Of a stretch of DNA of 64,000 nucleotides, positions 22,322-34,002 are shown piece after piece (the stretch's first letter is position 1; each line of letters begins with the position of its first letter). A program made the position numbers and the translations under genes. The DNA is from Agapanthus africanus (lineage: Eukaryota > Streptophyta > Magnoliopsida > Asparagales > Amaryllidaceae), in NCBI GenBank assembly GCA_030015575.1, contig JASDDO010000006.1, positions 381,942,137 through 382,006,136 on the forward strand, given 5' to 3'. The notes beneath the pieces were generated by a model, which worked only from the letters and a program-made list of their open reading frames with translations, made no database searches and was not told where the DNA came from.

Positions 22322-25300
22322 ATGGTATCAGAGCCACGCCGTTAACCTTCCCTAGCTTGCTCTAGCGCGTTTAGAACCCGATCGAACAAAATCCCCAAAA
22401 ACCGTATTTTTGTGCACATGTGTTCTCTGTTGAAATTTTTTGAGCTCCTAAAATTTTTCAGGTTGTTGCAGAGGTATGTACAACAAAATATAAGAAATCT
22501 GGGAAAATACGATCCACTCATTCCATACTTCGACCGCGGAAGCGCGGCCAAACCCCTTTTTTGGCCGCGCTTGCGCGGCGGAAATGGGGAATTGTGGCAC
22601 CATATTTTCTCAGTAAGCTTATGAGTTGGAAATAGGGCTTTTGGGATATTTTATTTGGGCCCAGTTTTTCTGTAAGTGCTACAGTAGTATTTGGGGCCCA
22701 CTTTGATAAATTTGTTCGGTCGGATATTTTAAACATGCCAGTTCACAGTTTTTACATTATATCTGCGACCGTGAATGTCACTCGATCGGTAAATCCGGTC
22801 TAACTGCTATAGCCCGGTTAGACGGATTTGCGAACGTGACTTTCACGTTGATGTTCTGTGATTGTACTGTGTTGTTGCGGATCGGTCGTGGGGGATAGCC
22901 TGGTTGCAGTGGTAGTACAGTTTTGTTTTATATGTACATTTGATATTGCGGGGCGAGCGTCCGACATGTGGACTGCCGTCACTGCCTGTTTGTATTATTC
23001 TTTTGGGGCACGACCTGGTTGCGGTCGATGTACCCGTTGTATGTATATTTTACTTTCTGTACTAGGATTACCCCGCGGAGGGGTGCACGGATAGCCGGAT
23101 TCTAGAGGGCAACAAGCCCGCATCTCATGGCATTGAGACGGAGGGGGCTTCACTCTAGAATTGGCGGGCTATTCGCCGCACTCGTAGGGGGTATAGGGTT
23201 GACCCAGGAGGGGTGCCCAAGTTACCGGATTCCGTGAAGTGCTGGGTGGTCCATTCACGTTGCTGAAGGGGGCTGCCTCACTTCAGGTTTTGGCGGGTGA
23301 CTTGCCGCGCCCGTAGGGGTCTAGGGTTTTCATTGCACAGGCTATCCACACGACCAGGGGAACGTCGGGTTTCAGCGGCTCTGTGAAACCTGGGGATCCC
23401 AGATATCTGTATTGATCTGTGTTGCTATACATTTCTGTGTTGTTTATCATGCCTTGAGCGAAAATTATATATTATATATATATTAGTAGATGTTGTATAT
23501 GTTTTTCATCCGCGCTAGTCCAGTCCCCGCTCTGTCGTTAGTTAGCTAACCTAACGGGTGATGACGGGACCCAGTGGCGAATGTGGATGGCATATACGTA
23601 CGTCAGTATATTTTCGTTCTTTGTGGTGTGATCAATTGATGGGACTGCATTGATTCGGATCAATGCAAGTTAAACAAACCTAATCTGATGTTGTTGGAAC
23701 ACTTTTTCAAAAAGCTGTTATTGCAAGGACGTTCACTTTTGTTTTGCATCGTGGTATTCATTTGGAATATCCTGCTCCTCAGTCGACGAGGCAAGGGCCG
23801 AGATCCCTTCACCGGGAGTGACCCCTTGGACAAAAGTTTGCGTCAGGGCAGTAACTTCACTATAGCCGATTACTTTTGCTTTGCATCGTGGTATTCAGTT
23901 GGAATATCCTGCACCTCATTCTACGGGGAAAGAGCCGAGATCCCTTCACCGGGAGTGACCTCTTTAGCGAAGGTTTTCGTTACTATATTTTTCTATAAAG
24001 CTATCCGTTCCTTCAACGATATCAAGTTCATTACGTTAAAGGTTTTCGCCAGAAACCATTCGTAGCCCTCCGTCGTTTCATATGGATGGTCAATAGTATT
24101 CAAGCTGTGTATGTTGGCCAAAGTCAAGGCACAGTGTTTGGTAGCTGTTGGGTATTCATATGCAGCATAGATAGATGCGTTGGTTTGGGACAGTCGTACT
24201 GCCATTTTGGCCAAAGTCAAGGGTAGGTACGGGTGGGTTCAAATTAACCAGGAAAATGACGGGTAGAACTTGACATGTGACTTATGATATGTTGGCCAAA
24301 GTCAAGGTCATAAGAGCATGGGGTAAAAATCCACATCGGGAGTTTCAAAAGTACTGAAACTTGCCAGATATGCGCATACCTTCTGGAGTGTGATAACGTG
24401 AGCGGATTCCGTCACGTTATCATGCGATGAGAGTTGGATCCCGATTCCCACTGATGAGTTGGTTTACTCCTCGGGTTATCCCGGCTAATTCTTCTTTCAG
24501 GTTTGGGGAAGAATTTGACGTTACAGTGGGAGGTTTCCAGATTAGATAAAGTGATAACCATTCTGATCTAGGTTAGAGTGCACGCTGAGTGTTTCTTTTC
24601 TCTCTCTCTCTGGCAGCGACCATTGACCCGACCCTAGACTATGACTCAGTGACCAAGTTGACCGAACCTACTTAACACTGGCTTTTGGATTGTCAGAGTT
24701 GCAGACCTTTTTGCCACTCCTACTTTTACTCTTTTCTCCGGGACACCCCGTATTACTACGAACGTCCACTTCCATTGGACAAAACCATCGTATGGTTATA
24801 TACGAACTCGAAGGACTTCGAGGATGGTTTCTGGTTCTGGAGAAAAAGGAATAAAGTACATTCAGTTGTTTTTACCTTTTACCTTCTCTCGGATTGCGAG
24901 TACTCCTTAGTTTAGGAGATAGTACACCTATTACGCAAATTGGATAGTCTTCTTCCAAACCTTAGGCTGGTGCCGAACGGTAGGGAATGAAGAAAGCCGA
25001 TTAGCCTAAAACGGTGTATAGAAGGTATTAAGTTCAGACAAAGCAAGGGATTAGTATGAGGGCAAAGTAAATTGCGACTGCTATTCATGACCAAACCATG
25101 TACTTCTTTGTCAATCCTAAATCACCTAAGAATTAAGTACATTCGGTTGTCTTTTATCCTCACCTTCTCTCGCATTGCGAGTACTCCTAGGATTAGGACA
25201 GTACACCCTTTATGCTTATTGGATAGTCTTCTTCCAAACTATAGGCTGGTGCCGAACGGTAGGGAAGGAAGAAAACCATTTGGCCTAAAGGGGTGTACAG

Positions 25301-27906
25301 AAGGTAATGACTAAAGACATATAAAGGGATTTGGAGAGGTGGCAAAGAATTACACAGTTATAGTTGTGAATCTGGATAATGGAAGAGGCATTACTAAGAA
25401 TACCAGGATACCCCATCGAAACATCTCAATGTTTCAGTTCCACTGTGTACTGTTAAAAGAAAACTGATTTCCCGATTAGACACTTACTCCAGGGTATGTA
25501 TTTACCAGGTTGGATTCTCACATCTGTATGGTTTTACAGATGATGAGTGGGAGTAAGTTATTGGGAATTAGGTGACCATCCTCATTATATCGGGATTCGT
25601 TGTAATCGGTGATATTTGAGGAAGTCACCTGGGTTGTTTGCCGGTCGGCAAATATTTGGTTTTGAATATCCGTTGTTGTGCACCAATTTCAAATTGATAT
25701 ATCTGTACGTCTATTTTTATAGAGTGAGACATATCTTTTTGAAATTATGTCTATGACATTTACCTATACCAGTGGATGGTTAGGTAAGGAGCATTAAACA
25801 ACGGTGTAATTCTTCATAACCATAATACAGTTTTCAATCTACGACACACAGTGAATGAGTTATTAGACTCAAGGGACTTATACAGAGTATTGTATGTTGT
25901 CCAGTGTCCATTAGGACAGAGGGGTTGGTCCTCGTACTATATTCTGTTTACTTTTAACTTCTCTAGTTTTTAGACATGTGTTTCGTAGAAACACAGGGTC
26001 TAAGTTTTGAGGAGTTATAGGTATAAGAGTAAAGTAGAGAACCAAGTATCGCAAGTATCGGGATTCTTCAAGGTGATCGAAGATGTAGATACTTGTGAAT
26101 GGTATTCAGTTGATAGTAATGGTTAAGAGAACTAACTTCTCTTTCAGGTTACTCATAATTGGAAGTGCTCCTAAGTTGAGTAACGCTGATCGGCCTCTCT
26201 TCCATTTAGTTGACATGCACTGGAGACAGCTGCATGATTTGAATCTGGTTCAATTAAATCAGTGCCTCTGTTTTTGGATATAGAACAGTTCATATCTTGA
26301 CATTGTTAAGATACGGGGAGTTGTCCGGCTTATGCTTGAAACCAGACTCTGGACAACTCAAGGCACGTTTCAGTAATGACTGTTTGTGGGTTGACCCGGG
26401 CTATGACGAGGGTTGATTTTCTACCATCTGGAAGATCAATAGTGATATTGTTCTTGACTCGCCACAGTTTTATCAAAAATGGATTTTTTCAGAAAACAGT
26501 AGTGGGAGTATGGTAGAACTGGAAGTGATTCCAGAACCACAAACGATTACTGAAGATTTCATAAGAACCTAAAGATTCAATCTGGTTTGACATTCCATTG
26601 GCCACTCCGCAGATAAGGTGGGTAACCTCAGGCACCCGAGAGGTACTTCGGTATGCTCAAGGACGGTGGTAGGGAGGTTCTTGTTTACCCACACTTGCCA
26701 TTGCTGTTGTTCCAGGCTGCGAGACCCGGCGGGAGGATGAGTATAGCGTCGTTCTAAACTTGCTTTAGAAGCGTACGTGTATATGACTCTGCCAGAGGGT
26801 TGTCGTAGTCAGTGGGAGCAGCGGAAGCATTGGTGGATATCAGGCTTATGTCTATTTATAGACTAAAGCAGATATAGCGGAGATAGATCATCTATTTCTG
26901 ATGTGACAGTCATAGGTTTGACTTCATCAGAATAGGGGATGGATCTGTTAAGAAGGTAGTAGGGTGTGATGTCCTGGTATTTAATGACATACACAGAGTA
27001 GGAAGTGATATTCCTATGCTACAATCGGTTATACGTTGGTCGTCACACAGTGGTTTCTCCACAAAGGACTTGGATATTATATCAGACATTCTGGTTACTA
27101 GATCTATGGTTTTAGATCTAGATTTGGGTGGTTTCCCAATATGGGTACTTTGACCGCATTCTATGAGTATTTAGAATGGACGACTCCTGGCACGGTAGTG
27201 TACCTGCAGGTAATGGAGTCACCCTCTCTAAAGGTGTCTTACAGACTAAAGAGGAGAGGGATACGCATAATTGACAGATCACTTGCTTAGGCAACTGAGT
27301 CAATCATGAGATGTCAAGTACCACACCAGATGTTGTTCTTGCAGTAGGTGCAATAAGTTGATATTAATCCAATCCTGGAGAAACAGTCGGAAGCAGTTTT
27401 AGAACATAAGTGGATGTTCTAGGAATTGATAACGACAGCCTCTTTAAGGAGACGGTTATCATTCCAGGCTTCCAAGGTGACCTGGATGGCAGAGTGGCTG
27501 TCAGAGTTATAGTTTTCCCTCTAACGAGGGGCAGTATTTTGGACAGGTGGTCCAGGTGGAAACTGAGGGAAGGCATGGCGCAGGACACTGATTAAGTTCA
27601 GTTGTCGATACAGTCTAAGAAGTTTGGATTTGGAGTTCATTTATGAGCTAGGTCCCATCAGACATCCAGACATTCTAGGACAGGTATTGCTCATTTCGGG
27701 AGATAGTTTTCTCTGCGAACATGAGATATAGAGAGACATAGAAAGAAACATCAAAGCGGATCCACTCACTGAGGCTATTCCTCGAACGCAATAGTTTCGC
27801 AAACGAGCTTTGTGAGACTGACTAGTAGAGGAGTTGGGTGTTCGGTGTCACACGGGCTGTGAGTATGCGACATCGCAATAATTAGCCTCGAGTGCAAGTG
27901 GGAGAT
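22322..27906 (+). other. Internal region of the young Copia-like element
   Basis: It begins with the primer site (22323-22335) and a leader holding an inverted GCGGCCAAA/TTGGCCGC module (22528-22582). A block of about 100 bp (GGTATTCATTTGGAATATCC to CGGGAGTGACC) at 23750-23825 recurs at 23890-23962. A second block (TTCTTCCAAACCTTAGGCTGG region) at 24850-25020 recurs at 25135-25310. A short trace of Copia pol is seen near 27330. Nothing codes for a full protein. Confidence 0.75.
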
Positions 27907-30039
27907 TGTTGGAGATAGTGCCCTCAGAGTCAATTATTGGGTCACAGGCACGTGATTGCAATGATTGAGGGGAGGACCTATCCCGATAGGACAGTCTTAC
28001 TCGAGATGATAGTATGCTATCTGGTTTATCTTTATCATCGTGTACTGTTTTAGGTGACCTTACGAGTCGCTATTACACGTTGATAAAGCCCCTAGGATTC
28101 TTGCTTGACTTCCAGCAGTATGAGGGCGATCATATAAGTGGGAGCTGGGGTCTATAAGCACATCCTTAAATGGTCCCTAGTCGTGGGAGATTCGAGACAG
28201 GGCATCGTTTCTCCAGAGTAGACTAGTGTATACAGTCGAGACCCCGACGAGGGGCGGTGGCCGGTCTCACAAGCCACTGGTGTCAGTTGGTTCACCTAAG
28301 ATGTATACAGGTGCTCATTGGGTTATGAGTACACCGGACAGGACTCGCCGGGAACCTGCTAGTTGGGATATACCAGACGTCAGATAGCAGTTCCCAGGTG
28401 ACATGTGTACAGGTTAGTTCATCGACCTGGGATCGTCATTTGTCTCGTGTGAGTTCCCACTGTACTTTGATTACTACCCTACCACGGCTCAAAGGAGTCG
28501 TGCAAACAGGTTTTAGTTGGGTACAGTCCCGAGCCACATGGAGGCAGTGAGCGGATCTGCAGGGGTTCGTCTCTCCCGGTATTGGGGGTGAGGTCGTGCT
28601 GTGTCTAGGAGAGCCAGAACATGAAAAGTCCTTGGCCAAGGCAGGAGATTTGCTGGTAGGTATTCCAGTAGTATCTCAGGGTGTTCTGGGCTACACTCCG
28701 ACACGACTTGTACCGCTTTTGGGGGTCTGACTTTTACCAACCCCCTAGGCCCGCCATGCGATACTCATAGACGAACGGACCGGACTGTACGGATATTGTC
28801 ACTGACAGGCTCAGTAGGGTGTCAGGATGAGTTCGCTCATCGACGTCCCTTTTGGTCAATACCTGGTGGCCCGTCACGTATTGGCTTATACCTCTGACGT
28901 GCTAATGGTTAAATCCACAGCCACAGTATTGACGAGTCTTTAGAGTCCACCACACAGACAGTTACTCAAGTTTCGGGCGAAACGCTGTAGAGGCCGTATG
29001 GAGATATGGCAGGGTTCGATCAGATACGTGCGGTATTGCACGGATCGTGATCGGACAGTTTTTACTAGCCGGCTTTGGCTTAAGCCGGATCCTAGTATAA
29101 CATAGTGTAGTTTTGTCTCTTTGCATTTGTGTTCAGTGGGAATACAAATGCGGGCATGTATTTGCAGTAGTGGGTTTTTCCTGTAATTTATTACGGGAAC
29201 AGTTTTTTCTGAAGTTGCCAGTTTGCATTCCGTTCCGGCCGGTTTTCTTTTATTCTTTCGCGGCCGGACTTTCCGATGGAGGGGGTTATTTGCAAGAGTG
29301 CAAATAACTCTTTTGTGGAGGGCTTTGTAGCTTTAGTGCCTTTGTCATGATGAGATGCTTTTTGCATCACTTCATTATCTTTTCTTGTGATGGTTTGTGA
29401 ATGGATTGAAATGAGAATGAAGTGTGACCCTTTTTACATGCTTATCTCTTATTTTTCCTTTTCTTCATATTGTGATATACCATTCTCTTTTCTCTCTCCA
29501 ATCTAATTTGATGGAGAGGGGGCCGGCCACTTTAGAGGGAGGGAGAGGATCATTTCTTTTTGAGTGAGAAAAATACTTCATATCTTTTTCCATGCTACCA
29601 AGTTCATAAGCACATTTTCTTGAGTTGCTTTTCTTCTCCTCCTCACATCCTTCCATCAAGGCAACTTCAAGAACCCCAAAGAGATAACCTTCTACACTAT
29701 TTCTATAGCAAGTCTTGGACGCGTCGGCTAGCCAACTTCGCGCCCGAGTTGCCTCGGTCAAGAGGCGGGAGCCCGTAAAAGATTCCGGCTACGTGGTGCC
29801 CTTTCCGACGAGCGAGGAGGTGACGGAGATTCCGCGGGAGATCGGAGCGGAGACGAAGACCGAAGGACACGGATCGTTTGGTATAGCATCTCTACTCTTT
29901 TCTTTTTGCTAGCTAGCTAGGTTAATGGCCCGATCCGGGTAAAAAGTCCGCGGTGGTGCCGGTTGCAAAGTTCGCAAAGTTTTTGTTTTCCGCGTTTCCG
30001 GCGTCGGGTCGACGGCCGGGGCGCCCCCGCGGGCTTACA
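27907..30039 (+). repeat. 3' LTR of the young Copia-like element
   Basis: It is 2133 bp, same start and end words as the 5' LTR, and is preceded by the polypurine tract at 27896-27906. Confidence 0.95.
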
Positions 30040-30044
30040 ATAGG

Positions 30045-31532
30045 TTGGTGGAAGAATGTGTTGTATCGAGTCAAGAAAAAGTGTGGAAGGGATAAGAGGT
30101 GGTTTGGAAAGGGTTTGAAATTAGAGAAAAGAAAGAATGAGGATGAATGTGAATGATTAGGAAGAAGGAATGGTGACGGTTCAACCTCTATAGGTGGAGA
30201 TTGATTAATCACAAAATCCGTATTGTTTAAAAATTCAAGTTCGTCAGCAAAAAGTTCTTCAAAACTTTTATCAATGGTGTGATTGAACATTTTGCTGTCA
30301 AAGAGTTTTGTGCCAGAATTTATCCTACTTGATTCATTAAAAATTATTGAGGTAGAGGATTTGAAAAACTCATCTACCTCATTTTCAAAAATATCTGAAT
30401 CAAGTTGAATTTCTGGTATTATTGAACTTGAATTAACGGATTGTGATTCATCAAAACTCACAGAAACTATATGAACAGAAGAAGAACCGAAGAAAGTAGA
30501 AGGTGAAATGGGTAAAAAAATTGGTGTGTCGAGTGTTGCTGAACCAGATGTGGAAGATGGAGGCTGTATTTCGGTCTGATCTTCGGGTATACCATTATCA
30601 TCAACTTCAAGACATAAATGGGGTTCGGGAAGAATTAAAGGCTCAAGATGATGACCACAAGGAAGTGAAAGGATTTGATGAATTGGTGGGACAAAATCAT
30701 CCAAAATTTCGGGTTCATCAATCAATATATCCCCAATGTCAATCACCTCATTCAAGTGAAGGTTAAAATTCTCAAACACCTCATCAAAAGTATGGTTTTC
30801 AATCCGTTTTGGTTCAAGAGTGGAGGTGTAGAGATCACAAGGGTTGGGTATGGTTTCACTTGAAATGGACCCTTCACAGTCGGGTAAATCAAACACTACA
30901 AAGTCACACAACTTATCAGACATTGTACTTGATGAATCTATAAAACTCGAGTTGTGGATTTCAGTTTGGAATGGGGAGGTTTGATTAGGAAGGGTGTACA
31001 GTTCTGTCTTACTACCCAAATCCTTCATAATTTGGTTCGACATTTCCATAAATTTTTCTAATGTCTGCTCCAGACTAGTCTTGGGTTGATAAGGGGTTTC
31101 AGTATAAGATTGAAATTCCTATGGATAATTAAAACTCCCAAATGACAGATTAGAAGAACTGTCTAGAGTAGGTGGAAAAGTCGGATTGGATTGATAGGAA
31201 TAGAATGGTTGCGGAACTTGGGTAGGAGTAGAATAAATATTATGATAAGAAGAATATTGATATGGGTTGGTTGGTTGGCCCGACATCTTATATGCCACAA
31301 ACCGCATATCAAACTCTTCTCCGGACAGTGGTGGTGATGGTCGATATTGGTCCGGGTTGAAACTTTGGCTTCTAGACCTAGCTATGTGCTCAGCAATGGA
31401 CATTCGTCTAGGAGCTTCCTCACTCTGGGTATGAACTGAAACAGGTGTAGGATTAGGATACGATTGATAAGACCTAGACTGAGGTGGCCAACTGTTTCTT
31501 CCTGCTTGTTCTATATGATCTCTTAAGGACAT
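30045..31532 (-). pseudogene. Unassigned open frames of the Athila-like element
   Basis: Downstream of the primer site the minus strand has two long open stretches, about 31119-31532 and 30045-31049. The first is rich in Ser, Pro, Tyr and Gln (SLRDHIEQAGRNSW, RRMSIAEHIARSRSQ). The second is acidic and Ser-rich with repeated short hydrophobic words, and begins with a coiled-coil-like MEMSNQIMKDLGSK segment. I see no matrix, capsid, protease or zinc-knuckle pattern. Position suggests a gag-derived or replacement frame. It is broken and cut at its 3' side by the Copia-like element. I cannot assign a function. Confidence 0.55.
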
Positions 31533-32444
31533 GGAAGAGCCGGACGGAATACCGAAGGGATTACGAAAACAAGAGATATCTGGTTATGGACAGCAAAGCT
31601 CGGCAAGTGTTCTTCTGTTTAGGTCACCCATTATAAGAAGAGAAGAAGGGGGAAGGGTAAAAAGGGGAGAAAATAATTGGTTTGTTTTGAAAAATGACGG
31701 ATTTAGACAAATCACACAAAAATGCACAAACAGCCCTAGAACTATGGTTACCTAGGTCTAGTCTCTAGACCGCTCCTACACTTCCAAAGGACAAGTCGCA
31801 GGATAAATCCTCTACCGCCTCTTTACTACCCTTGTATCCAGGTAAGTGCCAGGTAAGTGGGAGACTCCCCACTACGAAAGTAGTGGTCCTAATTAAATAA
31901 CCACTTGCCTTTGACACACTTGCCTAGGCACCACAAAAGTAATGCGGATAAGCGATAGATTACCCACGACCTTCCTCTGTCCTTAATGAGCGCGACAGTC
32001 CTTAGAGTCTGGTCTAGATATTTTTTAAATTAATGAAGGGTTGATCTAGATGCTCGGTTTGTGATTTGTGGGGCTTAGGAAGGGTGATGAAATCCCCACC
32101 TAATCTGGATTTGGTCTTGCCCTTTAAAAATCCGTATTAAAATATGCGAAAACAAACCGCAAAACAAAACTTTGCAAAAAGATTTTTGAGCGGCGCTATT
32201 TTGCAAAGAATCCTGCAGAAAATAGATTTTATTGGATTTGAGAGGAGAGAGAAAGAGTTGAGAAAGATACCTGAGAAGTGTGAACCCTAGATCTCCTGTT
32301 TCCTCAAGTCTGTGACTCCGGATCTCCTTGCAAAAATTCATGCACAAATCGTTAAATATGCAATTTGCAGTTTTGTTTTAATAATGATATGATTCGTCTA
32401 AGAATTCAACACAAATAGTAAGAATAAAAAAAATTACGCACGTA

Positions 32445-32462
32445 TCTCCGGCAACGGCGCCA
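32445..32462 (-). other. Primer-binding site of the Athila-like element
   Basis: On the minus strand TGGCGCCGTTGCCGGAGA follows the LTR end after two bases. This tRNA-Asp-type site is typical of Athila. Confidence 0.88.
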
Positions 32463-32464
32463 TT

Positions 32465-34002
32465 TGATTGATGTGTAAAATTGTTTGTAGAATAACCGCA
32501 ATCAATAACGGTGTCGCGTGTAGCTAGACCGAGATGAGTACGGGTCGTCCTCTGGGAAACGTGGAACCTTTTACTCTTACTTTAGATGTGTTGAAAAAGA
32601 AAGGAGGGATAAGAATGTTGTAGAATGGTTTCTAGATCTACGTTAAGCACTAATGCAGAATATAGATCAAGATTATTTAAGGATGTAGTTAATATAATAA
32701 GGTGGCTTGTAGGGTTCGTTAGGATTTAGTAGTTATGGATAATTAATTAAAAGTTACCCTTTTTATCCTTTAATAGATTTAAAACTAGAACAACGGTGAT
32801 GCGTGTAGATTAGGGTTTCTGGAGGGAAAAGGAATCCCACTCTTAACCCTTATCTCGACACGGAACTCCGTTCATATCTAGCCTTTACCAAAACAATCAT
32901 TAATCTAATCTCTAATCGCGGTCGGGACTAACAAAGAATTGTTAGCACGCCCGATTAGGATGTTAATGATTCTTTTAGTAAATTTCATAAACTTTATAGG
33001 ACGTAAAAAGAGTTTAAGGATCTTCGTCATCCATTAGCCTACCCTAATCCTACGAACCCTAACAAGCAGAGAATTACTTGCGCATGTTGGGAGAAGAAGA
33101 TGAAAAAACAGAGAGGGAAAACATAATGTAAAATGCAAAAGAATTAAATAAAACAACTACCTTTATTAATCAACTTGAACAATCCACACTTTATTCCTTA
33201 GAAAATGATTACAAAAACTTGGTTTGCTTCTCGAACTCTTCCGAAGGAGGTAGATGAACGGTTGATGATCAGCCTGGATGCATGAGCCGTCTTAGACTTT
33301 ATGATCTCTTCGGCTTGATGCCTTCTAACTTTAGCCCTTGGTCCTTTATATAGCCCTCAAAGAAGAAAAACTAGTTACCATATATGGTGACTTCCTAATA
33401 TGGTGACTTTCCATGCCTGGATTCTGAGTCCTTGTCAGTATTGATTTTATGATTTTGGCAGGTTTTTGATCCTGACATCTTGAACATCTTGATCTCTTGA
33501 CCTGAGCTAAATCTTGCACAATATCTCTATGAATAATGTTAGTTTATTTATTAAATTAGAGAGAGTGTCTTAATCACTATATATGATAATAAATTTTTAA
33601 GAAACTTGATTAAGAATATTTAATATGCTATGCACTTTATATGGTAATAAATCTTTAAGAAACATGATTAAGAATATTTGATATGCTATGCATCTTTTAA
33701 TTACTAAAATATTATGCATATATTTTGAAATATTATTCTAACCATTTGTATGATATTATATCTTTTAAGAATTGTGATTAGAATATTTGATATGATATGC
33801 ATATTTTCAATTACCAAAATATTATTTAAATATAAAATGCCTATATTTTCCTTCATAATATTAATTATAATATATAAACATTTGGAAAATAGTATTTTGC
33901 AGATAAATCCAAATATGTTTAATATTTATAATAAACACCTTTTATTATTTAAGAAATGTAAGGAAAATACTTATACCAAAATGCAATATTTTCAACTGAA
34001 CA
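32465..34002 (-). repeat. 5' LTR of the Athila-like element
   Basis: It is 1538 bp and on the minus strand runs from TGTTCAGTTG to ATCAATCA. It is close to 17227-18722, and more distant from the plus-oriented copies at 15689 and 37887. Confidence 0.9.

Larger units (their letters stand above)
20189..30039 (+). mobile_element. Young Copia-like large retrotransposon derivative, non-autonomous
   Basis: It has two 2133-bp LTRs (20189-22321, 27907-30039), a perfect 5-bp duplication ATAGG (20184-20188 and 30040-30044), an initiator-methionine primer site TGGTATCAGAGCC directly after the 5' LTR and a Copia-style polypurine tract AAGTGGGAGAT before the 3' LTR. The 5.6-kb inside has no intact frame above 130 codons. 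A short trace of a Copia reverse transcriptase/RNase H segment (PDVVLAVGAIS) is visible near 27330, so the inside is a degraded pol. It is structurally whole but coding-dead and, judged by its LTRs, very recent. Confidence 0.9.
15689..34002. mobile_element. Composite Athila-like block inside the Tat element
   Basis: The block holds three LTRs of one Athila-like family: one in plus orientation (15689-17127) and two in minus orientation (17227-18722 and 32465-34002). The flanking 5-mers, GTTAT on the left and ACCCG on the right, do not match, and the host gag lacks its C-terminal part across the block. It therefore looks like the product of more than one insertion plus recombination or deletion, not one clean insertion. 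Confidence 0.75.
17227..34002 (-). mobile_element. Athila-like non-autonomous LTR element (pol-less), broken
   Basis: On the minus strand: 5' LTR (34002 to 32465), tRNA-Asp-type primer site, an unassigned open frame, a non-coding tail, polypurine tract and 3' LTR (18722 to 17227). Without the Copia-like insertion at 20189-30044 the internal part is only about 3.9 kb, too short for gag plus pol, and no pol domain is seen. I infer a non-autonomous derivative of the Athila group. Confidence 0.75.

Noticed and set aside
17227-34002. One simple full-length Athila insertion including 15689-17127
   Set aside because: The leftmost LTR is in the opposite orientation, both inner LTR ends are clipped and the outer flanks do not match.
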